Positions 46,046 to 55,360 of a DNA stretch of 64,000 bases are shown here, piece after piece. The translations under genes and the position numbers were made by a program. The notes under the pieces are model-generated. The model did no database searches and was not told where the DNA came from. It was given only the letters and a program-made list of their open reading frames with translations. The stretch covers positions 27,791-91,790 of the forward strand of contig NZ_JAUOQM010000012.1 of assembly GCF_030547685.1 (NCBI RefSeq), written 5' to 3'. This DNA is from Gilvimarinus sp. 2_MG-2023 (GTDB taxonomy: Bacteria > Pseudomonadota > Gammaproteobacteria > Pseudomonadales > Cellvibrionaceae). Each line of letters starts with the position of its first letter. The stretch's first letter is position 1.

Positions 46046-47152
46046 ATGCCTGCCTCAGTGATCTCTCTTACCTACCGCACTTTGCTCTGCTGCTTTTGTG
46101 TGGTGTTGATAAGCGCTTGTTCCGATACAGCCCCCGAAGCCAGTGGGCGCGGTGGTATTCAGCCCAAGCCGGTGATTGCCGCGCAAGTGGAAACCAGCCC
46201 CGAGCAAGTTAAGGTGGAGGCGGTTGGTACATCGCGAGCGGCCAGCTCGGTGGCAATACGGCCACGAGCCGCCGGTCAGGTAGTGGCTGTGAAGGTTAAG
46301 CCGGGGCAAAAGGTCGCGGCGGGCGAGGTGCTGTTTGAACTGGATAGCCGCAATGAAGCTCTGGCGCTGCGCAACGCCGAGGTAGAGCTGGCTGATGCCC
46401 AGCGGTTGTTAAAGCGCTATCGCCAGTCGCAAGATAGTGGAGCGGTCACTCAGTCAGACCTGGACGATGCGCAAAGTGCTGTTGCCCGGGCTCAGATTGC
46501 GGTAGAGCGCGCCGCCGTTGAGTTGGAGTACCGCCAGGTTCCTGCGCCGTTTACGGGCATTGTGGGGCTGACGGATATCGACCCCGGGGCCTGGGTGGAT
46601 ACTAATACGGTACTGACCACTCTCGACGATCGCTCCAGCCTGTTGGTGACCTTTGTACTGCCCGAGTTGTTGCTTAATCAAATCGAAGTTGGGCAGCCGT
46701 TAGAGCTTGCCACCTGGCGCAAGGATGCGGTCGAGGCCGCAGGGAAAGTTGTGGCTATCGATAGCCGGGTGAGCGAGGCCGAGCGCACTTTCAAAGTTCG
46801 CGCCGTGGTTAACAACCCCAACGACCGCTTGCGCCCCGGTATGAGCTTTCGGATTTCACTCAACCTAACGGGCAACGATTATATTTTGGTGCCGGAATTA
46901 TCACTGCAATGGGGCCCGCGGGGCTCTTTTGTGTGGGCGATTGTCAATGGTGTCGCCGAGCGCCAGGTGGCGACGATTGTCCAACGCCGCGCGGGCAAGG
47001 TGCTGGTCGATGCCGATTTGAGTGCCGGGGCTCTGGTCGTGCTTGAGGGGATTCAAATGGTGCGCGAGGGGTTGCCTGTTGCCATTGCTCAAACTGTGAA
47101 TGTTAACGGAGTTCCCGTTGGGTCGAATCAGTCTGAGGTGAGCGGTGAGTGA
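46046..47152 (+). CDS. RND efflux periplasmic adaptor (membrane fusion protein)
   Basis: 368 residues. A hydrophobic export segment is followed by a cysteine (LLCCFCVVLISACSD), a probable lipobox, so the mature protein is likely a lipoprotein anchored near residue 27. Biotinyl-lipoyl halves (SVAIRPRAAGQVVAVKVKPGQKVAAGEVLFELD and VPAPFTGIVGLTDIDPGAWVDTNTVL-like) flank a short coiled-coil hairpin (about 105-150), and beta-barrel and proximal domains follow. It bridges the RND pump to an outer-membrane channel. The stop overlaps the pump gene by eight bases. No TolC-like gene is in the window. Drug or solute range is unknown. Confidence 0.94.
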   Translation: MPASVISLTYRTLLCCFCVVLISACSDTAPEASGRGGIQPKPVIAAQVETSPEQVKVEAVGTSRAASSVAIRPRAAGQVVAVKVKPGQKVAAGEVLFELDSRNEALALRNAEVELADAQRLLKRYRQSQDSGAVTQSDLDDAQSAVARAQIAVERAAVELEYRQVPAPFTGIVGLTDIDPGAWVDTNTVLTTLDDRSSLLVTFVLPELLLNQIEVGQPLELATWRKDAVEAAGKVVAIDSRVSEAERTFKVRAVVNNPNDRLRPGMSFRISLNLTGNDYILVPELSLQWGPRGSFVWAIVNGVAERQVATIVQRRAGKVLVDADLSAGALVVLEGIQMVREGLPVAIAQTVNVNGVPVGSNQSEVSGE

Positions 47153-50100
47153 TTTACAAGAAGACCTGCATAAAGAGGATATTGCCAGCCTGAGTATTCG
47201 CCGGCCCATTTTGGTGTTGGTGTTAAATTTATTGGTTGCCATTGCCGGTATTGCTGCCGTGATGGCCGTTGAGATCCGCGAGCTGCCGGATGTGGACCGC
47301 CCGATTGTTTCGGTGCGCGGCAACTATCCCGGCGCTTCCCCCGAAACTATGGACGCTGAAGTCACTAGTATCGTTGAAGGTGCTGTGGCCCGTGTTTCGG
47401 GTATTCGCAATATTCGCTCGTCCAGTGAAGAGAATAATATGCGTCTGCACGTGGAGTTTTCGCCCACGGTGGACCTCAATACCGCCGCGTCCGATGTGCG
47501 CGAAGCGGTCAGCCGGGTGGAGCGGGATTTGCCCCCCGATATCGAATCGCTCACCGTGATTAAAGCCGATCCCAACGCCAATCCAATAATTAATTTGGCG
47601 CTGGTGAGTGAGACGCTCGACGAACTGCAAATGACCCGCCGGGCAGAGCAAGATCTGATTCCCGAATTGGTGTCCATTGACGGCGTAGCCGACGTGGTGA
47701 TTTTTGGCGAGCGGCAAAAAGTGTTGCGGGTGGTGATGGACCCCGTACGCCTGGCAAGTTTTGGCCTGGCCGTGAGCGATGTGGCCGACGCTTTGCGCGA
47801 GGCTCCGTTCGATGTTCCCTCGGGCAGTTTTCGCTCGGGTGATTTAGAGTTACTGGTGCGCGCCGATGCCTCAGTGGTTACCGAACAGGCCATGGCCGAT
47901 ATAATCATTAAAGAGGATACGCGCTTAGCGGATGTGGCCCAGGTGTTTTTTGCCCCCGAAGATGCCTCTTCCTATGTGCGCTTAAACGGCCTGCCAGTGG
48001 TGGGGCTCGGGGTCGTGAGGCAATCGCAATCCAACACTTTGGATATCGCTGAAAAAATTCACAAAGCGGTGGCGCGGATCAACGAGCGCTTCACCGACTT
48101 TGAAATGGTGGTGACCGAAGACAGTGCCAAGTTTATTAAAGGGTCGATGCGCGAAGTACTGATCAGTATTTCGCTGACGATCTCCATCGTTATTCTGACC
48201 ATTTGGCTGTTTATCGGCTCGCTGCGTGTGACACTGATTCCTTCCGTGGCCATCCCGGTAGCACTAATCGGCACCGTGGCGACCATTTGGGCGCTGGGGT
48301 TCTCTTTAAATATTTTGACCTTATTGGCTCTGGTGTTGGCCACAGGCTTAGTCGTGGACGATGCCATTGTGGTGCTGGAGAACATTCAGCGCCGGCGCAA
48401 TCAGGGCCTGGGAGCCAGGGCGGCCGCGGTGCTGGGCACGCGGCAGGTTTTCTTTGCCGTGATTGCCACCACCGCAGTGCTTATTTCGGTGTTTGTGCCG
48501 GTGGCGATGTTGCCCAGTACGGCGGGGCGACTGTTTCGCGAGTTTGGTTTTGTACTGGCCTTTGCCGTGGCAATCTCATCCTTTGTGGCTTTATCGCTGG
48601 TTCCGGCTATGGCCGCCCGTATTGTGCCTGAGTCGAACAATGAGCCACACCCGGTGCGGGATAAGTTAAAAGCGGTTGGTAACCGTTTGTCGGCCGGCTA
48701 CACCCGCTCGCTAGACCGAGCACTGGGTCTTGGTATTTGGGTTGTAGTGGTGGCCATGAGCGCGATTGTGGGCGCTGTACTGGTTTATCACAATGTGCCT
48801 CAGGAGTTGTTGCCCGAGGAAGATCGCGGCGTTATCTATGTCGATGCCACCGGCCCCGATGGTACCGGACTGGAGTACACCGAGCGCCAGGTCAATGCCA
48901 TGGAGCAGCGGGTACAACCCCTGCTGGATTCGGGCGAAGCTGCGCATTTATTTTCGATTGTCGGGCGCTACGACCCCAACCGCGGCCGCGTGATTTTGCC
49001 TCTGGCCGATTGGGATCAGCGCGATCGCACCCAGCAGGAAATGATGGCCCAACTCGAGGCCCCAATGCGTGAAATACCCGGGGCATTTGTACGGGTTCGC
49101 AGCACCAACAGCCTTGGTATTGGCGGCGGTGGCGGCGGTATTGAAATCGCGTTGGTGGGCAGTGATTACGACAAAATTTTTGCCGCCGCCGAGCAATTTG
49201 TCGAGGTCATCGGCGAGCGTCTGCCCCAACTGTCGGACCCGGATATTAATTTTCAGCCCACCCAGCCCCAATTGGCAGTGACCATTGACCGGCGCAGAGC
49301 CTCGGAACTGGGCATTCCTCTGACTAATATCTCGACGACTTTGCGCGCCATGGTGGACGGGTACGATTTGGTGGATTTGTCGGTGGGGGATGAGGCTATT
49401 CCGATTATTTTGGAGTCCTCCGGTGATCAAATTAACGACCCCGGGGATTTGGTTAATTTATACGTCAGCACCGAAGATGGGCGCTTGCTGCCACTGTCGT
49501 CGGTGGTGACCATTACCGAAGAGGCTGTGGCGGCCGAGCTGGATCGGCATAAGCAGCGCCGGGCGATCGAAATTGAGATGGATGTGGCGCCGGGCTATGC
49601 CTTGGCTTCGGCGGTGGACGATTTGCGCCAGTTGGCTGATACAGAGCTGCCGCCGGGCATTGGTTTGATCTTTTTGGGTGAGGCCGAGACTCTGGATGAA
49701 ACCTCAAAAGAGGTCGCCATCACTTACATCATTGCATTGCTGGTGGTGTTTTTGGTGCTCTGCGCTCAATTCGAAAGCTTTAGCAGCGCGCTCATCGTTA
49801 TGCTCACAGTGCCTTTTGGCGTAGCCGCGGCGATATTTGCTCTGTTGTTGACCGGCACCAGCATTAACGTCTACTCGCAAATTGGGTTGGTGATGTTAAT
49901 TGGTTTGATGGCCAAGAATGGTATCTTGCTGGTGGAATTTGCCGATCAGCTGCGCGACCGCGGGTACAGTGTGATCGAGGCGGTGCGCCATGCGGCCCAA
50001 GTGCGTCTGCGGCCTATTTTTATGACCATGATGTCGACTGTATTTGGCGCACTGCCTTTGATTTTAAGTGCGGGTCCGGGCTCCGAGGCGCGCAACTCGA

Positions 50101-50273
50101 TCGGTTGGGTTATTTTTGGCGGTTTGGGTTTAGCCGCGGTCTTTACTCTGTATCTAACGCCTGTGGTTTACACCTTGGTGGCGCGCTGGACCAACCCCCG
50201 AGCCGAGGAGGGCGGGCGCCTGGCGGCCGAGCTCGAGCAAGCCCAAGGTATTCCGGATCGTCATGAGGGCTAA
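47145..50273 (+). CDS. RND efflux transporter, AcrB/MexB superfamily (HAE1-like)
   Basis: 1042 residues, GTG start inside the adaptor gene. Twelve membrane helices in two halves with large periplasmic loops. Features include ASLSIRRPILVLVLNLLVAIAGI at the first helix, GNYPGASPETMDAEVTS, the proton-relay helix 4 with GLVVDDAIVVLENIQRR, and the helix 10-11 segment IGLVMLIGLMAKNGILLVEFADQLRD and RLRPIFMTMMSTVFGALPL. The conserved double Asp in VVDDA is present, so proton coupling should work. Forms a tripartite pump with the adaptor. Confidence 0.95.
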   Translation: MSDLQEDLHKEDIASLSIRRPILVLVLNLLVAIAGIAAVMAVEIRELPDVDRPIVSVRGNYPGASPETMDAEVTSIVEGAVARVSGIRNIRSSSEENNMRLHVEFSPTVDLNTAASDVREAVSRVERDLPPDIESLTVIKADPNANPIINLALVSETLDELQMTRRAEQDLIPELVSIDGVADVVIFGERQKVLRVVMDPVRLASFGLAVSDVADALREAPFDVPSGSFRSGDLELLVRADASVVTEQAMADIIIKEDTRLADVAQVFFAPEDASSYVRLNGLPVVGLGVVRQSQSNTLDIAEKIHKAVARINERFTDFEMVVTEDSAKFIKGSMREVLISISLTISIVILTIWLFIGSLRVTLIPSVAIPVALIGTVATIWALGFSLNILTLLALVLATGLVVDDAIVVLENIQRRRNQGLGARAAAVLGTRQVFFAVIATTAVLISVFVPVAMLPSTAGRLFREFGFVLAFAVAISSFVALSLVPAMAARIVPESNNEPHPVRDKLKAVGNRLSAGYTRSLDRALGLGIWVVVVAMSAIVGAVLVYHNVPQELLPEEDRGVIYVDATGPDGTGLEYTERQVNAMEQRVQPLLDSGEAAHLFSIVGRYDPNRGRVILPLADWDQRDRTQQEMMAQLEAPMREIPGAFVRVRSTNSLGIGGGGGGIEIALVGSDYDKIFAAAEQFVEVIGERLPQLSDPDINFQPTQPQLAVTIDRRRASELGIPLTNISTTLRAMVDGYDLVDLSVGDEAIPIILESSGDQINDPGDLVNLYVSTEDGRLLPLSSVVTITEEAVAAELDRHKQRRAIEIEMDVAPGYALASAVDDLRQLADTELPPGIGLIFLGEAETLDETSKEVAITYIIALLVVFLVLCAQFESFSSALIVMLTVPFGVAAAIFALLLTGTSINVYSQIGLVMLIGLMAKNGILLVEFADQLRDRGYSVIEAVRHAAQVRLRPIFMTMMSTVFGALPLILSAGPGSEARNSIGWVIFGGLGLAAVFTLYLTPVVYTLVARWTNPRAEEGGRLAAELEQAQGIPDRHEG

Positions 50274-50331
50274 GGCGTCCGGTGGTATAATGGGGCTAAT
50301 TTAATCGTCACAAGTGGTTATCAGGAGCGAT

Positions 50332-50643
50332 ATGAAACCTGTTCAAACTCAAATTGAAGCTGATTTACAGCAGCATTTTGCCCCAGCTGTATTGCAGGTG
50401 GAAAACGAAAGCCATATGCACAGTGTGCCGCCCAACTCAGAAACACACTTTAAAATCACCCTGGTGAGCGAAGCGTTCGCGGGCAAAAGGCCTGTGCAAA
50501 GGCATCAGGCGGTCTACGCCGTGCTGGCCGAGCAAATGGCCGGGCCGGTGCATGCGTTAGCCCTGCATACATTCACCCCCGAGGAGTGGCAAAACGCCCA
50601 GGTGCCAGATTCCCCTAATTGCTTAGGCGGCGGAGGCAAGTAA
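50332..50643 (+). CDS. bolA: BolA-family protein
   Basis: 103 residues from the ATG at 50332, which has AGGAG four bases before it. The single class II KH-like domain contains VQTQIEADLQQHFAPAVLQVENESHMHSVPPNSETHFKITLVSEAFAGKRPVQRHQAVYAVL, including the conserved His and the FxGxxxxxRHR-like loop used to share an Fe-S cluster with monothiol glutaredoxin. BolA affects morphology and Fe-S delivery. TATAAT at 50286-50291 is a likely -10. It is followed at once by a long inverted repeat. Confidence 0.92.
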   Translation: MKPVQTQIEADLQQHFAPAVLQVENESHMHSVPPNSETHFKITLVSEAFAGKRPVQRHQAVYAVLAEQMAGPVHALALHTFTPEEWQNAQVPDSPNCLGGGGK

Positions 50644-50648
50644 TTAAA

Positions 50649-50699
50649 CAGTTTTTTTAGCGCGAGTTGAGCGAAATCAACTCTCGCTGAAAAATACTG
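50649..50699. repeat. Long near-perfect inverted repeat between bolA and trhO
   Basis: The 22-base arm at 50649-50670 (CAG, seven T, AGCGCGAGTTGA) pairs with 50677-50699 (TCAACTCTCGCTG, AAAAA, TACTG) around the loop GCGAAA. One mismatch breaks the A/T section, one the G/C section, and one base bulges. It starts six bases after the bolA stop. The T run is at the base of the 5' arm and is paired, with no free T run after the stem, so it is not an ordinary intrinsic terminator on either strand. Confidence 0.7.
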
Positions 50700-50785
50700 G
50701 CTGTATAAAAAACAACCCGCTATAATCCCGCCCCCTCGCCGTTTACAACGGTAAAGACTGACCAATCGGAAGACTGAAAACGACT

Positions 50786-51733
50786 ATGAGCCAAATTGTT
50801 GTCGCCGCCATGTACAAATTTGTTGAACTACCTGATTACCAAGCAATGCGTGAGCCTCTGCTTGCCGCGTGTGATCGTTTTGGTATCAAAGGCACCTTGC
50901 TGCTGGCGGCAGAAGGCATTAATGGCACGGTTTCAGGAACCCGGGAGGGCATCGATCAGCTGCTTGACTACTTGCACAGTGACGAGCGCCTAGCGGATAT
51001 AGAACACAAAGAGTCGCTCTATCAGGAGAAACCTTTCTATCGCATGAAGGTAAAACTCAAAAAAGAGATTGTGACCATGGGTGTTGAGGGCATAGACCCG
51101 AAACAGATTGTGGGCACCTATGTAAAACCGCAGCAGTGGAATGAGTTGATCAGTGATCCGGACGTATTGGTGGTGGATACGCGCAACCAATATGAGTGCG
51201 CCATTGGTACCTTTGCCAATGCGGTTGATCCTGAGACCGAAACCTTTCGCGAGTTTCCCGCTTACGTCAAAGATAATCTCGATCCCAGCGAGCACAAAAA
51301 AGTCGCGATGTTTTGCACCGGTGGTATTCGTTGCGAGAAGGCATCGGCCTACATGAAAGAGCAGGGCTTCGATGAGGTGTACCACTTAGAGGGCGGCATT
51401 TTAAAATACCTAGAAGAAATTCCCGCCGAGCAAAGCCTGTGGCAGGGTGAGTGTTTTGTGTTTGATAACCGTGTCGCTGTGGACCACGATCTACAGCGCG
51501 GCCAGTACGACCAGTGTTTTGGTTGTCGCCACCCCATTACGGAAGATGAAAAACGCTCTGAACACTACATGAAAGGTGTGTGTTGCCCGCGTTGTTACGA
51601 CAAGCTCACCGATGAGCAAAAGACACGTTTTGCCGAGCGACAAAAACAAATTGAACTGGCCAAGGCTCGCAACGAAGCTCATCTCGGGGCCGAACCGCCG
51701 GCTCGTCAGAGCAAACAAGCCAGTCGCTCCTGA
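50786..51733 (+). CDS. trhO: tRNA uridine(34) hydroxylase TrhO (YceA, rhodanese-like)
   Basis: 315 residues. An N-terminal ferredoxin-like domain ([31 protein letters not shown]) is followed by a rhodanese domain with the catalytic Cys177 in [17 protein letters not shown], then a C-terminal cysteine-rich part ([18 protein letters not shown]) with C-x2-C pairs. TrhO makes 5-hydroxyuridine at the wobble position of certain tRNAs using oxygen. TATAAT at 50721-50726 is a probable -10, and the leader can form CCGTT/AACGG (50739-50751). Confidence 0.95.
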   Translation: MSQIVVAAMYKFVELPDYQAMREPLLAACDRFGIKGTLLLAAEGINGTVSGTREGIDQLLDYLHSDERLADIEHKESLYQEKPFYRMKVKLKKEIVTMGVEGIDPKQIVGTYVKPQQWNELISDPDVLVVDTRNQYECAIGTFANAVDPETETFREFPAYVKDNLDPSEHKKVAMFCTGGIRCEKASAYMKEQGFDEVYHLEGGILKYLEEIPAEQSLWQGECFVFDNRVAVDHDLQRGQYDQCFGCRHPITEDEKRSEHYMKGVCCPRCYDKLTDEQKTRFAERQKQIELAKARNEAHLGAEPPARQSKQASRS

Positions 51734-51871
51734 GATCACGTCGTAAATTTGTCATCTTTACGTGGTAATCTCGGGTTATAATTGTCTGCAACAACGCCGT
51801 TTGGCACGAGCTTGTGACTCACTAACAGTGACTGAAGGTGTCCTTGAGGGGACTACGTAAAGGTAAAGTGA

Positions 51872-52237
51872 ATGGATTTTGAACAGTGGCAGGTGGATAT
51901 TAACGCTGGAGAAGCTCGCCATGAGTGTGGCTTGATTATTCGGGTAGAAGGCGACCCCGCTAACCCATCCTCCGTTGATCCGAACAACTTCCCTAAATCT
52001 TTAAGTTTTGTCGACCAGGCCCGGTTGTTGCGCTGTGGCATGGAGGCACTGGCCAGCGCCGCACAAAGTGGAGGCTACCGCTCCAGCACGGGCCCGAGCC
52101 CGACTCGGGTCAAAAGCAAAACTGCTCAATCACTGGAAGAAAAAGCGCGCTTGTTTGCCGAAAACCCCGACAAGCCCAAGCGCGCTGTATTATCTTTAAA
52201 ACGTCGTAAACCGTCCGAGCCTGCTTCTAGCGATTAA
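51872..52237 (+). CDS. Conserved-looking hypothetical protein
   Basis: 121 residues, not recognised. AAAGG precedes the ATG and codon use is like the neighbours, so it is probably real. The N-terminal half looks folded (DFEQWQVDINAGEARHECGLIIRVEGDP, SFVDQARLLRCGMEALASAA); the last 50 residues are basic and low-complexity (STGPSPTRVKSK, KRAVLSLKRRKPSEP), suggesting a disordered tail. No signal peptide or membrane segment. It converges with the next gene, overlapping 11 bases. Confidence 0.65.
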   Translation: MDFEQWQVDINAGEARHECGLIIRVEGDPANPSSVDPNNFPKSLSFVDQARLLRCGMEALASAAQSGGYRSSTGPSPTRVKSKTAQSLEEKARLFAENPDKPKRAVLSLKRRKPSEPASSD

Positions 52238-52760
52238 CCAGCTGGCCGCGCAATTGTAGAACGGTGCGATGTTGCTCAAGCTGCTGCATCATTTGATCGA
52301 AATCTTGCTGCGCGATATCCAGACCATTGGTGACAATCACCTCTTTGCTACCGTTATACACTAGCTCATTGAGCTGTTCGGAAACTTTATCGATAGCGCC
52401 GAAAATCTTATCGGTGGTGGTTTTGTCGTGAAAGACGCGGCCCTGATCGGTTAGACGCAAGTAATCATCGCACTCCACCAGCCACTCTTTGCGCTGATCC
52501 AGCATTTTTCGAATATTATTCATGCCGCCCTTATGGCCGCCCGGCAATTGCGAGGTGCGGTACTTCTCTAGGCTACGATAATCTTGCAGCAGAAAGTCTG
52601 AGCGGGTGGTGCGGCAAAATTCTGAGTCAAGGTAGCCCGCAAAATTGACGCCGTGTTCTGTTTCGGCTTGAGCTTTTTTACAGGCCTCATCACAGGCCAG
52701 TGCGGAACCACTGAACACCGCTAAAAGCAATAGGAAGGCTTTAACCGGTAGGTGTTTCAT
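52227..52760 (-). CDS. Secreted hypothetical protein
   Basis: 177 residues with a clear signal peptide (KAFLLLLAVFSGSALA, cleavage before CDEACKK near residue 22). The mature part begins with a cysteine pair (CDEAC), has two more cysteines (FCRTT, VECDDY), and appears mostly helical, with a probable coiled region near the end (DQMMQQLEQHRTVLQLRGQL). The initial Cys might suggest a lipoprotein, but ALAC lacks the usual small residue pattern only slightly, so periplasmic or lipid-anchored states are both possible. Function unknown. Confidence 0.65.
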   Translation of the reverse strand: MKHLPVKAFLLLLAVFSGSALACDEACKKAQAETEHGVNFAGYLDSEFCRTTRSDFLLQDYRSLEKYRTSQLPGGHKGGMNNIRKMLDQRKEWLVECDDYLRLTDQGRVFHDKTTTDKIFGAIDKVSEQLNELVYNGSKEVIVTNGLDIAQQDFDQMMQQLEQHRTVLQLRGQLVNR

Positions 52761-52964
52761 AATCGAATACCCTTAGTTGTCGTTTTTGTTATCTAAGTCA
52801 CACTTTTGGTATAAAGGAGTTTGCTCTTAAGGTCAAGTAATTACATAAACTAAGGCGTTCTTATTCGAAATTGATTCAATTGTTCAAAAATTAATGCGAT
52901 AGAGTTTTATAAATTGGGGCTGGCTGGGCAGCACAACCCCAGATCAAACTTGAAAAGTGTTTAT

Positions 52965-53543
52965 TTATGCGCCAAGCGCTTTGCCGACCAATGCAGAGAC
53001 CGAGTCCGGCAGTGGAATCTTAAGTGCTGCAGCGTGTCCATCGGCCGACATTTTATTCCAGGTTTTTTGGATAATACTGATCAGCTTCGGCTCGTCGTGT
53101 TTGCGGGCAAAGTCTTCCAGGTAATAGCGAATAAACACCAAGCAAATCACATCCTCCAGCGTCTGCACCTGTGGGTCGCTCTTTAAGCGTTTCTTTTGCA
53201 GCATATCGGCAACACTCTGGCAGTCGGCTGCGCTGTAGCCATGATTGTGCATTAAATCGGCGGTTCGCTGGGCGTGATGCACACCGAGTTCGGTACGCCA
53301 TTTTTTATAGCCGGCACGATCCATTGGGTAGTCACTGCGAGCAATTACCCAGCGTTCAATGTGTTGGGCTCGGGCGGCTATTTGCAATAGCTCGTCGGCA
53401 TCGGGGGCAAATTCGGACAGCTCGCGGCTCATACGCTGGCCGTAAACCAGCTCTTTAGGACTACCATCCGGCTCTTGATTGGGGTCTTGGCGATTAATAT
53501 CGTCAATCGTGTTGAGCAGGTCGTGCAGTGGCTTAATCATCAA
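52965..53543 (-). CDS. DUF4202-family protein
   Basis: 192 residues, cytoplasmic, helical. It matches the DUF4202 pattern as I recall it: DIDD/DDINRQDPN near the start, ELVYGQRMSRELSEFAPDADELLQIAARAQHIERWVIARSDYPMDRAGYKKWR in the middle, and DVICLVFIRYYLEDFARKHDEPKLISIIQKTW late. The His/Asp-rich core hints at an HD-like metal site, but activity is unknown. Two ATG codons (53543, 53540) overlap the end of the Anr gene by 11 and 8 bases, so it is probably co-translated with the oxygen regulator. Confidence 0.85.
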   Translation of the reverse strand: MMIKPLHDLLNTIDDINRQDPNQEPDGSPKELVYGQRMSRELSEFAPDADELLQIAARAQHIERWVIARSDYPMDRAGYKKWRTELGVHHAQRTADLMHNHGYSAADCQSVADMLQKKRLKSDPQVQTLEDVICLVFIRYYLEDFARKHDEPKLISIIQKTWNKMSADGHAAALKIPLPDSVSALVGKALGA

Positions 53544-54294
53544 AATTATCCTTACAGCTTTTGTGGGTTAGGGCCTGAAGCTGCTCTAGGTCATTAATCA
53601 CAAGGTCTTTGCGGTTAGTGCTGAGGATCTTGAGCTTTTGTAAACGCCCGAAAACGCGGCTGACCGTTTCCAGTGTGAGCCCTAAAAAATTGGCCATATC
53701 ACTGCGCGACATGGGCAGAGTAAACGCTACCGCCGATAAATTGTGCCGGGCGAGGCGGGCCGAAATGCTCAATAATAATGAGGCTACGCGCACCTCGGCC
53801 GAGGTACGGCCAAGCAGGTTGCGTTGTTTCTGATCGGCATTGATTTCTCGACTTAAAAGCTGCAATAGGTTGCGTTGTAGACCGGGCACCTGTCGACTTA
53901 GGGCTTCAAGCCGTTGATAGGGAATGGCGCAAACAGAGGTGGTTTGCAAGGCAATGGCCGAATTAACATGCTGGTTATCAGCCGGACCATCGAGTCCGAC
54001 GACCTCACCGGGAAGGTAAAGTCCGGTGATGTGTTGCTCGCCATCGGTGTTGGTGCTAAAGGTTTTAATGGCGCCCGAGCGAATGGCAAATAAAGCTTTA
54101 AATGAGTCGCCTTGGCGATAAATAGCATCACCTTTTTGCAGCGGTTTACCGCGCTCGACAATAGAGTCGAGCTTATCAATATCGGAAAACTCTAAACTTA
54201 GAGGCAGGCAAATACTGTTCAGGCGGCAATCACTGCAATGGGTATAGGCCGCGCTATGAGCAGACGTGCAGATTCTATGCTGGTGTTGATTCAT
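53533..54294 (-). CDS. anr: Fnr/Anr-family oxygen-responsive transcription factor
   Basis: 253 residues from the ATG at 54294. This start puts the four Fe-S cysteines at 20, 23, 29 and 122, the same numbers as in E. coli FNR, which argues against the ATG-like start 21 bases upstream. A cyclic-nucleotide-binding-type sensor domain (about 35-150) is followed by a Crp-type helix-turn-helix (LPMSRSDMANFLGLTLETVSRVFGRLQ) with the FNR specificity residues Glu, Ser and Arg. The intact [4Fe-4S] ligand set predicts activation when oxygen is low. The gene is followed by the overlapping DUF4202 gene. Confidence 0.93.
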   Translation of the reverse strand: MNQHQHRICTSAHSAAYTHCSDCRLNSICLPLSLEFSDIDKLDSIVERGKPLQKGDAIYRQGDSFKALFAIRSGAIKTFSTNTDGEQHITGLYLPGEVVGLDGPADNQHVNSAIALQTTSVCAIPYQRLEALSRQVPGLQRNLLQLLSREINADQKQRNLLGRTSAEVRVASLLLSISARLARHNLSAVAFTLPMSRSDMANFLGLTLETVSRVFGRLQKLKILSTNRKDLVINDLEQLQALTHKSCKDNFDD

Positions 54295-54448
54295 CGGGAT
54301 AGATCCTAAAGCCAAATACCTATAAGTGGTTACCAGTCTACGCGATTGTGCCGCTTGGTTTAAGCAGTTTGAACCCTCAGAGGGTTGGCTCGCTGGAGAT
54401 GAGGGGCGGTTAAAGCGTGCAGAGGTGCTATGGATGGGAGGTGTCGGC

Positions 54449-55237
54449 CTACATCACCTCCGGCAAATTAATGTCAATACGGTACCAATGCTGCCAGCGC
54501 TTTCCGGTAAGCCAGTAATGACCGGTGCTGGCATCGTAGGCAATACCATTGAGTACATTGTCAGGGTCTTTGTAAGCTTCTTTCGGTACTAGACGGCTGA
54601 GGTCTAACTGGCCGACTACCTCGCCGGTGGTGGGCGCAATGGCGACGATGGTATTGGTTTGCCAGATATTGGCCCAGATATACCCCTCGGCAAACTCCAG
54701 CTCATTGAGCTTACGCAGCGGTTGGCCATTGCGCGATACGGTCAGGGTGCTATCGAGTTCGAAATCGGGGGCGCGATGAAAATATAAATGTTCACTGCCA
54801 TCGGAGCGAATGAGATGAGTGTCGTTATGGGTCAGGCCCCAACCTTGACCTTGATAGCGAAATTGGTCGAGTACTTGTCCGGTCTTAGGGTTGAGCCGCC
54901 AGCCGGTGTTGTGACGCCAGCTCAGCAGATACACATTGCCTTTAAATACACTGCTACCCTCGGCGAAAATCGGGGCGGATAATCCTAAGCGCCAGTGTGG
55001 CTCTGTCTGTGAATTATCGGGGTGGGGTAAGCGCTCGATAAACGATTGCCCCACCAGACCACTGCTGTGAATAAGGTCGCCCTGATAGAACTCTAACCCC
55101 TGGGTAAAGGCCGGTGCACGCTTTTGGATTGCAACCAAATCGTATTCAAACCAAGGTGCTTGCGTAACGGCTTGTGCGCTGAGTAAACATAAGCACAGAG
55201 ATGCGAAAGCGACACGGTGAATCAACGCTGGCAACAA
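54449..55237 (-). CDS. Glutaminyl-peptide cyclotransferase (plant/bacterial beta-propeller type)
   Basis: About 262 residues. A signal peptide (LIHRVAFASLCLCLLSAQAVTQA) is followed by the five-bladed propeller of papaya-type glutamine cyclotransferase: AFTQGLEFYQGDLIHSSGLVGQS, YLLSWRHNTGWRLNPKTGQVL, GWGLTHNDTHLIRSDGSEHLYF, LNELEFAEGYIWANIWQTNTIVAI and VLNGIAYDASTGHYWLTGKRW. It cyclises N-terminal Gln to pyroglutamate, here in the periplasm. The start is probably the TTG at 55237, which has AGAGGAAAG upstream and begins just before the signal peptide; the frame extends to 55342 with unlikely sequence. Confidence 0.88.
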   Translation of the reverse strand: MLPALIHRVAFASLCLCLLSAQAVTQAPWFEYDLVAIQKRAPAFTQGLEFYQGDLIHSSGLVGQSFIERLPHPDNSQTEPHWRLGLSAPIFAEGSSVFKGNVYLLSWRHNTGWRLNPKTGQVLDQFRYQGQGWGLTHNDTHLIRSDGSEHLYFHRAPDFELDSTLTVSRNGQPLRKLNELEFAEGYIWANIWQTNTIVAIAPTTGEVVGQLDLSRLVPKEAYKDPDNVLNGIAYDASTGHYWLTGKRWQHWYRIDINLPEVM

Positions 55238-55360
55238 TTCTCTTTCCTCTGGATCGATTGACGGTTCATAATACCTTTTATTGTTGTCAAAGACAGTGTT
55301 GCTGATTCTTGGTGTTTGTAAAATCGGCATATTTTTTACCACGACAGAACAGGCAGTTGT

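Noticed and set aside
51802..51818. TTGGCACGAG before the 51872 gene as a sigma-54 promoter
   Set aside because: The -24 half matches, but the required GC at -12 is absent.
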